A stretch of 64,000 bases of DNA from positions 620,001-684,000 of the forward strand of contig NZ_JANQDU010000003.1 in the NCBI RefSeq assembly GCF_024723735.1. The letters are read 5' to 3'. Origin of the DNA: Frigidibacter sp. ROC022. Lineage in GTDB: Bacteria > Pseudomonadota > Alphaproteobacteria > Rhodobacterales > Rhodobacteraceae. A program made the position numbers and the translations under genes. The notes under the pieces were generated by a model. That model was not told the DNA's origin. It saw only the letters and a list, made by a program, of their open reading frames with translations, and did not search any database. Every line of letters begins with the position of its first letter. Position 1 is the stretch's first letter. This document shows positions 49,626 to 57,865 of the stretch, piece after piece.

Positions 49626-52031
49626 ATGTCCGAGCAGTTGAACCCATCCTATCCAGTTCTCCCCCTGCGGGAGATCGTGGTCTTTCCGCACATGATCGTG
49701 CCGCTCTTCGTCGGGCGGGACAAATCGGTGCGCGCCCTCGAAGAGGTGATGAAGGACGACAAGCAGATCCTGCTGTCGAGCCAGATCGACCACACGGTGG
49801 ACGAACCCACCTCCGAGGGGATCTACAAGGTCGGCGTGCTGGCCAACGTCCTGCAGCTTCTGAAGCTGCCCGACGGCACCGTGAAGGTGCTGGTCGAAGG
49901 GCACAGTCGGGTGCGGATCACCGATTACCACGACAACCCGCGCTATTTCGAGGCGTCCTGCGTCGCGCTGACCGAGCTGCCGGGCGAACCCGATGCGGTG
50001 ACGGCCCTGGTTCGCGCCGTGGCCGAGGAATTCGAACGCTACGCCAAGATCAAGAAGAACATCCCCGAAGAGGCCGTCAGCCAGGTCTCGGACACCCGCG
50101 AGCCGGCGAAGCTGGCCGATCTGGTGGCCGGGCATCTTGGGATCGAGGTCGGGCAGAAGCAGGAGCTTCTGGAAACGCTCTCGGTCGAGCAGCGGCTTGA
50201 AAAGGTCTATGGCCACATGCAGGGGGAAATGTCCGTCCTGCAGGTCGAGAAGAAGATCAAGACCCGGGTGAAGTCGCAGATGGAGCGCACCCAGCGGGAA
50301 TACTATCTGAACGAACAGATGAAGGCGATCCAGCGCGAGCTGGGCGACGGCGAGGAGGGCCAGAACGAGGTCGCCGAGCTGGAAGAGAAGATCGCCAAGA
50401 CCCAGTTGTCGAAGGAAGCCCGCGACAAGGCCGAGGCCGAGGTCAAGAAGCTGAAATCCATGTCGCCGATGTCGGCGGAAGCGACCGTGGTGCGGAACTA
50501 CCTGGACTGGCTGCTGGCCCTGCCCTGGGGCGTGAAGAGTCGGGTCAAGAAGGACCTGACCCGGGCGCAGGCGGTGCTGGACGCCGATCACTACGGGCTG
50601 GAGAAGGTCAAGGAACGGATCGTCGAATATCTTGCCGTGCAGCAACGCTCGCGCAAGCTGAAGGGGCCGATCATGTGTCTGGTCGGGCCTCCGGGCGTGG
50701 GCAAGACCTCGCTGGGCAAATCCGTGGCCCGCGCGACGGGACGCGAGTTCATCCGCATCAGCCTGGGCGGCGTCCGGGACGAAAGCGAGATTCGGGGCCA
50801 CCGGCGGACCTATATCGGTTCGATGCCCGGCAAGATCATCCAGGCGCTGAAGAAGGCGAAGACCACCAACCCGCTGATCCTGCTCGATGAAATCGACAAG
50901 ATGGGGCAGGATTTCCGGGGTGACCCGGCCAGCGCGATGCTGGAGGTGCTCGACCCGGAACAGAATGCCACCTTCGCCGACCACTATCTCGAGGTGGAAT
51001 ACGACCTGTCGAACGTGATGTTCATCACCACGGCGAACTCCTACAACATGCCGGGGCCGCTGCTGGACCGGATGGAGATCATTCCGTTGGCCGGCTACAC
51101 CGAGGACGAGAAGTCCGAGATCGCCAAGCAGCATCTGATCGCCAAGCAGATCAAGAACCACGGTCTGCGCAAGGACGAGTTCAAGGTGACCGACGAGGCG
51201 CTGCTCGAGATCATCCGCACCTATACCCGCGAGGCCGGGGTGCGGAACCTGGAGCGCGAACTGGCCAAGCTGGCCCGCAAGGCGGTGACCAAGATCGTCC
51301 GCGGCACCGAGAAGCAGGTGGTGGTGACGCCCGACGTGCTGGAAAGCTACCTGGGCGTGCCGCGCTATCGCTACGGCCTGGCCGAGAAGGAGGACCAGAT
51401 CGGCGTCGTGACCGGGCTGGCCTGGACCAGCGTCGGCGGTGATCTGCTGCAGATCGAGGCGCTGCGCTTGCCCGGCAAGGGCCGGATGAAGACCACCGGC
51501 AAGCTGGGCGACGTGATGAAGGAAAGCATCGACGCGGCGGCCAGCTATGTCCGCTCGATCAGTGCCAAGATCGGGGTCAAGCCGCCGATGTTCGAGACGA
51601 TGGACATCCACGTCCACGTTCCCGACGGCGCGACGCCAAAGGACGGCCCCTCGGCCGGTCTGGCGATGGTGACCTCGATCGTCTCGGTGCTGACCCAGAT
51701 ACCGGTCCGCAAGGACATCGCGATGACGGGCGAGGTCTCGCTGCGCGGCAACGCGATGGCGATCGGCGGGCTGAAGGAGAAACTTCTGGCCGCCCTGCGG
51801 GGCGGCATCAAGACGGTGCTGATTCCGGAGGAGAACGAGAAGGACCTGGCCGAGATCCCCGACAACGTGAAGGCGGGGCTGGAGATCATTCCGGTCAGCC
51901 ATGTCTCGGAAGTGCTGCGCCTGGCGCTGGTGCGCGAGCCCGAGCCGGTGGACTGGGATGAGGCCGCCGAGGAAGCTGCGGCGCTGGCCCGGCTTTCCGG
52001 CAAGGAGGCCCCGGGCGCCGTCGCCCACTGA
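49626..52031 (+). CDS. lon: ATP-dependent protease Lon
   Basis: Cytoplasmic AAA+ serine protease for damaged and regulatory proteins (801 aa). N-terminal LON domain (about 1-200, starting YPVLPLREIVVFPHMIVPLFVGR), coiled coil, then AAA+ with Walker A GPPGVGKTS and Walker B ILLDEIDK. The protease domain has the catalytic Ser in KDGPSAGLAM and the catalytic Lys in IGGLKEKLLAALRGG. Full length. It is preceded by a heat-shock promoter and followed by a strong terminator. Confidence 0.97.
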   Translation: MSEQLNPSYPVLPLREIVVFPHMIVPLFVGRDKSVRALEEVMKDDKQILLSSQIDHTVDEPTSEGIYKVGVLANVLQLLKLPDGTVKVLVEGHSRVRITDYHDNPRYFEASCVALTELPGEPDAVTALVRAVAEEFERYAKIKKNIPEEAVSQVSDTREPAKLADLVAGHLGIEVGQKQELLETLSVEQRLEKVYGHMQGEMSVLQVEKKIKTRVKSQMERTQREYYLNEQMKAIQRELGDGEEGQNEVAELEEKIAKTQLSKEARDKAEAEVKKLKSMSPMSAEATVVRNYLDWLLALPWGVKSRVKKDLTRAQAVLDADHYGLEKVKERIVEYLAVQQRSRKLKGPIMCLVGPPGVGKTSLGKSVARATGREFIRISLGGVRDESEIRGHRRTYIGSMPGKIIQALKKAKTTNPLILLDEIDKMGQDFRGDPASAMLEVLDPEQNATFADHYLEVEYDLSNVMFITTANSYNMPGPLLDRMEIIPLAGYTEDEKSEIAKQHLIAKQIKNHGLRKDEFKVTDEALLEIIRTYTREAGVRNLERELAKLARKAVTKIVRGTEKQVVVTPDVLESYLGVPRYRYGLAEKEDQIGVVTGLAWTSVGGDLLQIEALRLPGKGRMKTTGKLGDVMKESIDAAASYVRSISAKIGVKPPMFETMDIHVHVPDGATPKDGPSAGLAMVTSIVSVLTQIPVRKDIAMTGEVSLRGNAMAIGGLKEKLLAALRGGIKTVLIPEENEKDLAEIPDNVKAGLEIIPVSHVSEVLRLALVREPEPVDWDEAAEEAAALARLSGKEAPGAVAH

Positions 52032-52051
52032 ACGGCCACGAAAGACGAACG

Positions 52052-52092
52052 CCCACCGCCGGCCAGATGCATCGGCGGTGGGAGATTTTTTT
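52052..52092 (+). terminator. Terminator of lon
   Basis: CCCACCGCCG/CGGCGGTGGG perfect 10-bp stem, 11-base loop, then AGA and seven T residues. Confidence 0.92.
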
Positions 52093-52181
52093 GCATCAAG
52101 CCGGAAATAGCTTTGGCCTGCATGGGTAATTTACCGGATCTGGGCTAGATTGGTGCCGGAGCAACCAGGTTGGACCCAAAA

Positions 52182-52601
52182 ATGGCCAGAAGACCGGATA
52201 TGAAGACCGCCGCTGAAGCCTCTGAAATCATTACTGAAACCGGCGGTGGCGCCAAGGTTGCCTCGGGCAACAATGCCACGATCTATCGCAAGAAAGAGCT
52301 TGTGGATGCCGTGGTCGCCTCTTCGGGGCTCAAGAAGAAGACCGTCAAGCCGGTGGTCGATGCGGTGCTGGCCGAGATCGGCGTGGCGCTCAGCCGCGGC
52401 GATGCGCTGAACATGCCGCCTCTGGGCAAGCTGCTGGTGAACCGCACCAAGGACGGCCCCGCGTCCGAGGTCCTGATCCTGAAGCTGCGCCGCGTGAAGC
52501 CGGGGGCCCGTGCCCGGGCGCTTGCCGGGGCGCCGCAGGCCGATGCCTCGGGCGAGGATGACGCCGGCGGTGACGACGACACGGCGACGGCCGCCGAATA
52601 G
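52182..52601 (+). CDS. HU/IHF-family DNA-binding protein with acidic tail
   Basis: 139 residues from ATG 52182 (an in-frame TTG at 52170 is possible). The central about 75 residues are an HU fold: IYRKKELVDAVVASSGLKKKTVKPVVDAVLAEIGVALSRGDALNMPPLGKLLVNR. It is longer than normal HU (90 aa), with a polar N-terminal extension of about 30 residues and an acidic C-tail (GEDDAGGDDDTATAAE). The DNA-inserting arm with Arg-Asn-Pro is poorly conserved. This fits a divergent HU, perhaps a nucleoid protein specific to this group. Confidence 0.8.
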   Translation: MARRPDMKTAAEASEIITETGGGAKVASGNNATIYRKKELVDAVVASSGLKKKTVKPVVDAVLAEIGVALSRGDALNMPPLGKLLVNRTKDGPASEVLILKLRRVKPGARARALAGAPQADASGEDDAGGDDDTATAAE

Positions 52602-52620
52602 GCTGCGGCGACGCTGACGG

Positions 52621-52827
52621 TCACCGGACGCCGGGAGCACGGCACGGGTCGGAAGAATGTGAATCAGAGAAACCGGCGACTGCTGATCGCCGTCGCCGGT
52701 GTCTGTTCAGGTCGGGCCGCGGGACCGGAGAACTGCCGGAATCCTCGATCACCACCGGGGCCAGTCCGCCGGCATTGACCATGCCGACACAGGCGGTCAG
52801 CGCGAGGGCAGGAACTGCCTTCTTCAC
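52621..52827 (-). pseudogene. Decayed copy (F) of the small exported-protein array
   Basis: From a GTG at 52827 the frame reads VKKAVPALALTACVGMVNAGGLAPVVIED, clearly the signal peptide and first mature motif of the array proteins. It has lost a stretch of the EEE motif, and after Ser-Gly-Ser-Ser it runs into unrelated Arg/Pro-rich sequence instead of the hydrophobic segment. Its upstream DNA (52828-52937) resembles the DNA upstream of copy D (54420-54511). Confidence 0.65.
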
Positions 52828-52937
52828 CGGAGTCGTTCCCGGACCGGTCTGGTTCACCAAGCCAAACAGCCCCGACGCCGGTCGGTGGCGTCAGGGGAAC
52901 CTTGCCGGCGTTGCGTCCTTGCAGTCCTGCTCGACTG

Positions 52938-53150
52938 TTATTCGATTATCGCGCCGCCGTCCGAGGACGAGGCAGCGGCGGCGATCAGCAGCAGAAGCAT
53001 CAGCGGCACGATGATTCCGGCGGCCGAGGAACTGGCGGCATCTTCGATGACCACTTCTTCTTCAACCACGACCGGGGCGATGCCGCCGGCATTGGCCATG
53101 CCGACACCGGCGGTGGCGGTCAGCGCAAGGGCGAGTACTGATTTCTTCAT
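52938..53150 (-). CDS. Small exported hydrophobic protein, array copy A
   Basis: 70 residues in three parts. The signal peptide is MKKSVLALALTATAGVGMANA (cleavage after Ala-Asn-Ala, residue 21). Then comes an acidic strip GGIAPVVVEEEVVIEDA, and then Ser/Ala followed by the hydrophobic IIVPLMLLLLIAAAA and a short tail SSSDGGAIIE. The mature protein is about 49 residues with one possible membrane span. No family or function is recognised. It is the last intact copy of a five-gene tandem array on this strand. Confidence 0.75.
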   Translation of the reverse strand: MKKSVLALALTATAGVGMANAGGIAPVVVEEEVVIEDAASSSAAGIIVPLMLLLLIAAAASSSDGGAIIE

Positions 53151-53180
53151 GTGAAGCTCCTTAAGAAAATTGTCTCACGA

Positions 53181-53209
53181 GCATCGACCGTCCGGGTCCC
53201 GCCCGTCAA
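53181..53209 (-). promoter_or_regulatory. Promoter-like site upstream of array copy A
   Basis: Minus-strand TTGACG (53204-53209), 17-base spacer, CGATGC (53181-53186), matching the arrangement before copies B and C. Confidence 0.35.
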
Positions 53210-53342
53210 GCCTGGAATCCCCGCAATGCATGCAGCAACGGATGCTGTGCCCGAACAGGCGCAGCAGGGCAGGGTGCGCTACGGCGGCGAACGCCAGAGG
53301 GGCGCTAGGAAACAGGGCCGAACCTTGCGGTCCGGCCTCGGA

Positions 53343-53561
53343 TCAGAAGACTTTCGGCGTGGGATAGGCGCTGCCGCTGGACGAGGATGCCGCCGCGGCG
53401 ATCAGCAGCAGAAGCATCAGCGGCACGATGATTCCGGCGGCCGAAGAACTGCTGGCATCTTCGATCACGACGGCTTCCTCGACGACGACCGGGGCGATGC
53501 CGCCGGCATTGGCCATGCCGGCACCGGCGGTCATAGCGAGGGCAAGAACTGTCTTCTTCAT
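53343..53561 (-). CDS. Small exported hydrophobic protein, array copy B
   Basis: 72 residues with the same plan as copy A: a signal peptide two residues shorter (MKKTVLALAMTAGAGMANA), the strip GGIAPVVVEEAVVIEDASSSS (third Glu changed to Ala), and the identical hydrophobic IIVPLMLLLLIAAAASSSS. The C-terminal tail differs and is the longest (GSAYPTPKVF). It has AGGAG before the ATG. It is separated from copy C by a spacer nearly identical to the C-D spacer. Confidence 0.75.
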   Translation of the reverse strand: MKKTVLALAMTAGAGMANAGGIAPVVVEEAVVIEDASSSSAAGIIVPLMLLLLIAAAASSSSGSAYPTPKVF

Positions 53562-53775
53562 GGGGAACTCCTAGAAAAAATTATCTCGTGACCATTGGCG
53601 GGCGAAGCCGACCCGTCAAGTCCGCTATTCGGATCGCGGTCATATCCTCGGGAACTGTGCCCGAACGGGCGCGGCGGCGGCAAACGCGTACGGGCGCCAC
53701 GAAACCGGGCGCCCGTTCGGCTGAAATCTGCTCTCGAACCGGGACCAGGCCGAATCTCGTGGCCCGGTGTCCTGA
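53562..53775. repeat. Array spacer repeat 1 (between copies B and C)
   Basis: 214 bases closely matching 53989-54203 over their whole length, including the TTGACG site, the CCGAACGGGCGC stretch and a stem-loop ACGGGCGCC (53690-53698) / GGCGCCCGT (53708-53716). The gene-plus-spacer unit of about 430 bases is duplicated. Confidence 0.85.
53592..53619 (-). promoter_or_regulatory. Promoter-like site upstream of array copy B
   Basis: Minus-strand TTGACG (53614-53619), 16-base spacer, CAATGG (53592-53597). Confidence 0.35.
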
Positions 53776-53988
53776 TCAGGGGGTCGCGGTGCCGCCGCTG
53801 GACGAGGACGCCGCTGCGGCGATCAGCAGCAGAAGCATCAGCGGCACGATGATTCCGGCGGCCGAGGAACTGCTGGCGTCCTCGATCACGACGGCTTCTT
53901 CGACGACGACCGGGGCGATGCCGCCGGCATTGGCCATGCCGACACCGGCGGTGGCGGTCATCGCGAGGGCAAGAACTGTCTTCTTCAT
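53776..53988 (-). CDS. Small exported hydrophobic protein, array copy C
   Basis: 70 residues. Signal peptide MKKTVLALAMTATAGVGMANA, acidic strip GGIAPVVVEEAVVIEDASSSS as in copy B, the same hydrophobic core, and tail GGTATP. Copies B and C are the closest pair and share the Glu-to-Ala change. AGGAG precedes the ATG. It probably has its own promoter. Confidence 0.75.
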   Translation of the reverse strand: MKKTVLALAMTATAGVGMANAGGIAPVVVEEAVVIEDASSSSAAGIIVPLMLLLLIAAAASSSSGGTATP

Positions 53989-54203
53989 CAGGAACTCCTA
54001 GAGAAAATCATCTCGTGACCATTGGGGCGGCGAATCCGGCCCGTCAAGTCCGCTGTGCGAATCTTGGCCATATCCTCGGGAACTGTGCTCGAACGGGCGC
54101 AGCGGCGGCAAACTCGAACGGGCGCCACGAAACCGGGCGCCCGTTCGGCTGAAATCTGCTCTCGAACCGGGACCAGGCCAAATCTCGTGACCCGGTGTCC
54201 GGA
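53989..54203. repeat. Array spacer repeat 2 (between copies C and D)
   Basis: 215-base near-copy of 53562-53775. It contains a perfect 12-bp inverted repeat, CGAACGGGCGCC (54116-54127) and GGCGCCCGTTCG (54137-54148), with a 9-base loop, which may end or stabilise the copy D message. Confidence 0.85.
54019..54047 (-). promoter_or_regulatory. Promoter-like site upstream of array copy C
   Basis: Minus-strand TTGACG (54042-54047), 17-base spacer, CAATGG (54019-54024). Confidence 0.35.
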
Positions 54204-54419
54204 TCAGACGGGGGGCGTGGAGCCGCCGCTGGACGAGGATGCGGCCGCAGCGATCAGCAGCAGAAGCATCAGCGGCACGATGATGCCGGCGGCCGAGGTA
54301 CTAGCGGCATCTTCGATAACCACTTCTTCTTCAACCACGACCGGGGCCAGTCCACCGGCATTGGCCATGCCCACACCGGCGGTGGCGGCCAGCGCAAGGG
54401 CAAGAATCGTCTTCTTCAT
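54204..54419 (-). CDS. Small exported hydrophobic protein, array copy D
   Basis: 71 residues. Signal peptide MKKTILALALAATAGVGMANA, strip GGLAPVVVEEEVVIEDAASTS, the unchanged hydrophobic core, and tail GGSTPPV. Start ATG 54419; a longer open frame upstream is only read-through of non-stop sequence into copy E's region. Its upstream DNA resembles that of pseudogene F, showing block duplication. Confidence 0.75.
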   Translation of the reverse strand: MKKTILALALAATAGVGMANAGGLAPVVVEEEVVIEDAASTSAAGIIVPLMLLLLIAAAASSSSGGSTPPV

Positions 54420-54511
54420 CGGAATCCCCTTGAAACCGGTCCGGTCCGCAAAGCCCAGCACGCCGGTCGATGGCGTCAGGCGACCCCCGCTGGCCTTGCG
54501 TCTCTTCGGTC

Positions 54512-54727
54512 CTAGTCGATCAGTGGCGCTCCACCGTCCGAGGACGAGGCCGCGGCGGCGATCAGCAGCAGAAGCATCAGCGGCACGATGATGCCGACGG
54601 CCGAGGAACTGGCGGCGTCTTCGATCACCACTTCTTCTTCGACCACGACCGGGGCGATGCCGCCGGCATTGGCCATGCCGACACCGGCGGTGGAGGCCAG
54701 CGCAAGGGCAAGAATCGTCTTCTTCAT
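54512..54727 (-). CDS. Small exported hydrophobic protein, array copy E
   Basis: 71 residues. Signal peptide MKKTILALALASTAGVGMANA, strip GGIAPVVVEEEVVIEDAASSS, the core with Ala-Val-Gly instead of Ala-Ala-Gly, and tail GGAPLID. First gene of the array in the direction of transcription. A perfect TTGACA (54791-54796, minus strand) lies 64 bases upstream as a possible -35 element, with no clear -10. The tRNA-Val gene is 258 bases away on the other strand. Confidence 0.75.
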   Translation of the reverse strand: MKKTILALALASTAGVGMANAGGIAPVVVEEEVVIEDAASSSAVGIIVPLMLLLLIAAAASSSDGGAPLID

Positions 54728-54984
54728 CGGAATCTCCATGGAAATGACACGACTCACCATGCGGAATGCCCCTGCGTCGGTCAATAGCGGTGTCAACGCT
54801 CCGCATCTCTTGCGCAGGGCCGCCGGCGCCGTGGCGCGGGCGGCGATGCCCGTCTTCAGGAGTCTTCCCCGGTACGATCCGGCCGCGATACCGGCATCTG
54901 CACCAATGCGTTCGCCTCGGGCTGCAGATCTGTTGCAGCCCCTCTTGCGAAGCCGCGAGGCTGCCGCTAGAACGCCGCAGGTTC

Positions 54985-55059
54985 GGGTGATTAGCTCAGT
55001 GGTAGAGCGCATCGTTCACATCGATGATGTCGGGGGTTCAAATCCCTCATCACCCACCA
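54985..55059 (+). tRNA. tRNA-Val (anticodon CAC)
   Basis: 75 bases with encoded CCA. Acceptor stem GGGTGAT/ATCACCC, D-arm TAGCTCAGTGGTAGAGC, anticodon stem CATCG/CGATG with loop TTCACAT (anticodon CAC), and T-arm GGGGGTTCAAATCCCTC. All arms pair. It decodes GUG codons, common in this GC-rich genome. I found no integrase or duplicated 3' end nearby. Confidence 0.95.
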
Positions 55060-55243
55060 TCCCTTTCCTTGTCCGACCCGGAGACGCGGCTCACGCCCTT
55101 GCCCTGATGGGGGGCGGTCGTTCACAACCTTCCTTGCCCGGGGCCGCGTATCCAGGGTCTTGGTGCATCAAGCGTTGTTGCGATGCTTTCCTGACGGTGC
55201 ATGGCCGTCGGTCGCAGAGGGGCACCGAGGCCGGTGGCTGTCC

Positions 55244-56704
55244 TCAGTCGTGCCGGATCACCAGGGTGCGGAGGGTCGAGAATTCCAGCAGCGCCTCGAA
55301 TCCCTTCTCGCGGCCGTGGCCGGATTTCTTCATCCCGCCGAAGGGCAGCTCGATCCCGCCGCCGGCGCCGTAGCAGTTGACGAAGACCTGGCCGACCTGC
55401 ATCGCCCGCGCCACCCGCAGTGCCCGGGCACCGTCGGCGGTCCAGACCCCGGCGGTCAGCCCGTAGGGGGTGGCATTGGCCAGGGCGATGGCGTCGGCCT
55501 CGTCCTCGAAGGGGATCACCGCCAGCACCGGGCCGAAGATCTCCTCGACCGCCAGCGGGTTGTCGCGCGGCACCGGGCCGATCATCTGAGGTTCGACGAA
55601 ATAGCCCGTCTCGGACAGCCCATCCGACATCCGGCCGCGGGCGATCACCGGCAGTCCGTCGGCGGCGGCGCGGGCCTGATAGCCCTCGACCCGGGCCTTC
55701 TGGCGCGGGTTGATCACCGGGCCGAGCTGGCCCTCCATCCCGGGCATCACCACCCGGACCCCGGCGAATGCCTCGGCCACCAGTGGCAGGATGCGCTCCA
55801 TCGCCGCGCGCTCGATCAGCAGCCGCGAGCCGGCAGAGCAGGTCTGCCCGGCGTGCTGGGTGATGGCGGCGATCACGGTGGGCACCAGCCGTGCCGGATC
55901 GGCATCGGCAAAGACGATCTGCGCAGACTTCCCGCCCAGTTCCAGCGTGCAGCCGATGTGGTTCCGCGCCGCCGCGGTCTGGATCGCGATGCCGGTCTCG
56001 GACGAGCCGATGAAGGAGATGAAATCGATCCCCGGATGGCCCGAAAGCGCCGCCCCGGCCTCGCGGCCCAGCCCGGTCACCATGTTGATCGCGCCTGCGG
56101 GGAAGCCGGCCTCGATCATCAGGTCGGCCATCCGCAGCGGGGTCAGGCAGGCGTCCTCGGCCGGTTTCATCACCACCGCGTTGCCCATCGCCAGCGCCGG
56201 GCCGACCGAGCGCGGGAACATCTGCGCCGGGTAGTTCCAGGGGATGATATGCGCGGTGACGCCATGCGGCACCCGTTCGGTCGCGGCCAGATGGCCGTTC
56301 AGGAAGGGAATGGTCTCGCCATGCACCTTGTCGGCGGCGCCGGCGTAATACTCGAAATAGCGGGCGCAGGCGATCAGGTCGGCGCGGGCCTGGGCGATCG
56401 GCTTGCCGGTGTCGCGGGCCTCCAGCGCCGCCAGTTCCTCGGCATGGTCCTGCACCGCCTCGACCATGCGGCCCAGAAGCCGGCCACGCTCGACCGCCGT
56501 CAACTGGCCCCAGTCGCCCGACAGCGCGGCGCGGGCAGAGGCGACGGCCCGATCGACATCGGCCTCGGTGCCGGCAGCGATCCGGGCAAACACGGCGCCC
56601 TCGGCGGGCGCCACGACATCGAGCCACCCGGCACCGGAGGGCGGCTGCCAGTTGCCGTCGATCAGCAGTCCGGTCACATGGTCGGGGAGAGTTGCTGTGC
56701 GCAT
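55244..56704 (-). CDS. Aldehyde dehydrogenase family protein
   Basis: NAD(P)-dependent aldehyde dehydrogenase of 486 residues from ATG 56704 (MRTATLPDHVTGLLIDGNW); the frame is open upstream but without family resemblance. Catalytic Glu in CTLELGGKSAQ, catalytic Cys in HAGQTCSAGSR, cofactor-binding FIGSSETG and substrate-channel EEIFGPVLAV are all present. It resembles betaine- or gamma-aminobutyraldehyde-type enzymes. It is divergent from a LysR gene with a palindromic operator between them. Confidence 0.9.
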   Translation of the reverse strand: MRTATLPDHVTGLLIDGNWQPPSGAGWLDVVAPAEGAVFARIAAGTEADVDRAVASARAALSGDWGQLTAVERGRLLGRMVEAVQDHAEELAALEARDTGKPIAQARADLIACARYFEYYAGAADKVHGETIPFLNGHLAATERVPHGVTAHIIPWNYPAQMFPRSVGPALAMGNAVVMKPAEDACLTPLRMADLMIEAGFPAGAINMVTGLGREAGAALSGHPGIDFISFIGSSETGIAIQTAAARNHIGCTLELGGKSAQIVFADADPARLVPTVIAAITQHAGQTCSAGSRLLIERAAMERILPLVAEAFAGVRVVMPGMEGQLGPVINPRQKARVEGYQARAAADGLPVIARGRMSDGLSETGYFVEPQMIGPVPRDNPLAVEEIFGPVLAVIPFEDEADAIALANATPYGLTAGVWTADGARALRVARAMQVGQVFVNCYGAGGGIELPFGGMKKSGHGREKGFEALLEFSTLRTLVIRHD

Positions 56705-56844
56705 GTTGATGGCCTTTTCTTCGCGTTTAGAACCTTGGCCGGGGGACTGCCAAGGGGGAATGCGGTGCACGGCTTTTGGGGGCGCCCAAAATTTGGGCAG
56801 AAGAGCGCGTGTTGCAAGAAATGACGCGACGAAGCGCATCAGAC

Positions 56845-56862
56845 TCTATGGCAATCCATAGA
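56845..56862. promoter_or_regulatory. Perfect palindrome between ALDH and LysR genes
   Basis: TCTATGGCAATCCATAGA: 7-bp arms with a CAAT centre, about 40 bases before the LysR start. A further ATGG half lies at 56871-56874. This is the expected place and size for the regulator's own operator. Confidence 0.6.
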
Positions 56863-56900
56863 ATTTCCTTATGGTTGTGACTCCTACCGGGAGCCCCAGA

Positions 56901-57818
56901 GTGAATTTCAAGCAGATCGAGGCCTTCTACTGGCTGACGCAGTTGCAAAGCTACCAAAGGGTTGCCGATCACCTGCATCTGACACAGCCGGCGGTCTCGT
57001 CCCGGATCTCGGGGCTTGAGGCGCAGGTGGGGGGACCGCTGGTCGATCGGTCCTCGCCAGGCTTCGTGCTGACCGAACGGGGCCATCAGGTGGCCGGGTT
57101 TGCCGAGATGTTCGTCAATCTGCGCGAGGCGATGGTTGCCCGGCTGGAAGAGCCGCGCGAGCGGCGCTACGCGATCGGGATGGTCGGCAATGTCGCCCTC
57201 ACCTGGGGGGTGACGCTGCGCGAGAAGATCGCCGCCTGGGACCCGGACCTGATCGTCGATGTGATCTCGGGCTCGAATGTCGATCTGCAACGCCGGCTGA
57301 ACTCCGGGGTGCTGGACATGGTCTTCGGCACCGACGATGTCTCGCTGCCGCATATCCCGCACAGCTTCTCGGTCAAATATACCGTCGGCTGGGCGGTCCG
57401 GCCGGAGCTGGTGGGCGACATTTCGCGCCCCTGGACGCCCGAGGAACTGCGCTCCCTGCCATTGATCCTCTATCCCCGCAGTTCGCCCTTCTTTCCCCGC
57501 GTCGCCGAGTTGCTGGACGAGACCCAGACCCTGACCGGGGCGCGCTGCATCGGCAATTCGGCCTCGATGATCTGCGACATGGTTCGCTGCGGCTACGGGG
57601 CGGCGGCGCTGGCGCTGTCGGGCCTGGAGCGCGAGTTGCAGGAGGGCTCGGTGGTCGAGATTCCCACCACCGCGCCGCTGGCCCCGCTGGACATCCGCTG
57701 CGCCCATCTCAACCGGGCCCGCAAGGCACAGACCGAGGCGATCTATGCCTTTGCGCGTGAAGCGGCCGAGCAGTGGTGCGCCGAGCATCCCGCCTACATG
57801 CGGTTCGACGAGGAATAG
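56901..57818 (+). CDS. LysR-family transcriptional regulator
   Basis: 305 residues from GTG 56901, (V/M)NFKQIEAFYWLTQLQSYQRVADHLHLTQPAVSSRISGLE, a normal LysR start with CGGGAG upstream; ATG 56871 would add ten atypical residues. Helix-turn-helix at about residues 18-38, effector domain to the end. It probably controls the divergent aldehyde dehydrogenase and perhaps the creatininase-Dpp genes, sensing the imported compound or its aldehyde. Confidence 0.9.
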   Translation: MNFKQIEAFYWLTQLQSYQRVADHLHLTQPAVSSRISGLEAQVGGPLVDRSSPGFVLTERGHQVAGFAEMFVNLREAMVARLEEPRERRYAIGMVGNVALTWGVTLREKIAAWDPDLIVDVISGSNVDLQRRLNSGVLDMVFGTDDVSLPHIPHSFSVKYTVGWAVRPELVGDISRPWTPEELRSLPLILYPRSSPFFPRVAELLDETQTLTGARCIGNSASMICDMVRCGYGAAALALSGLERELQEGSVVEIPTTAPLAPLDIRCAHLNRARKAQTEAIYAFAREAAEQWCAEHPAYMRFDEE

Positions 57819-57865
57819 TCGGCAAGGCGCCACGGGGAGAGAGCGCGGCGCCTTGCCCCCCCGAT

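Noticed and set aside
49620-52028. 802-codon open frame on the minus strand
   Set aside because: Exact shadow of lon; composition and lack of motifs show it is not a gene.
53989-54203. Insertion-sequence ends in the array spacers
   Set aside because: The inverted repeat is a local stem-loop with a 9-base loop; there is no transposase frame and no target-site duplication.
54985-55243. tRNA-Val as an integration site for a mobile island carrying the small-protein array
   Set aside because: No integrase gene and no repeated tRNA 3' end were found within the window, so proximity alone is not evidence.
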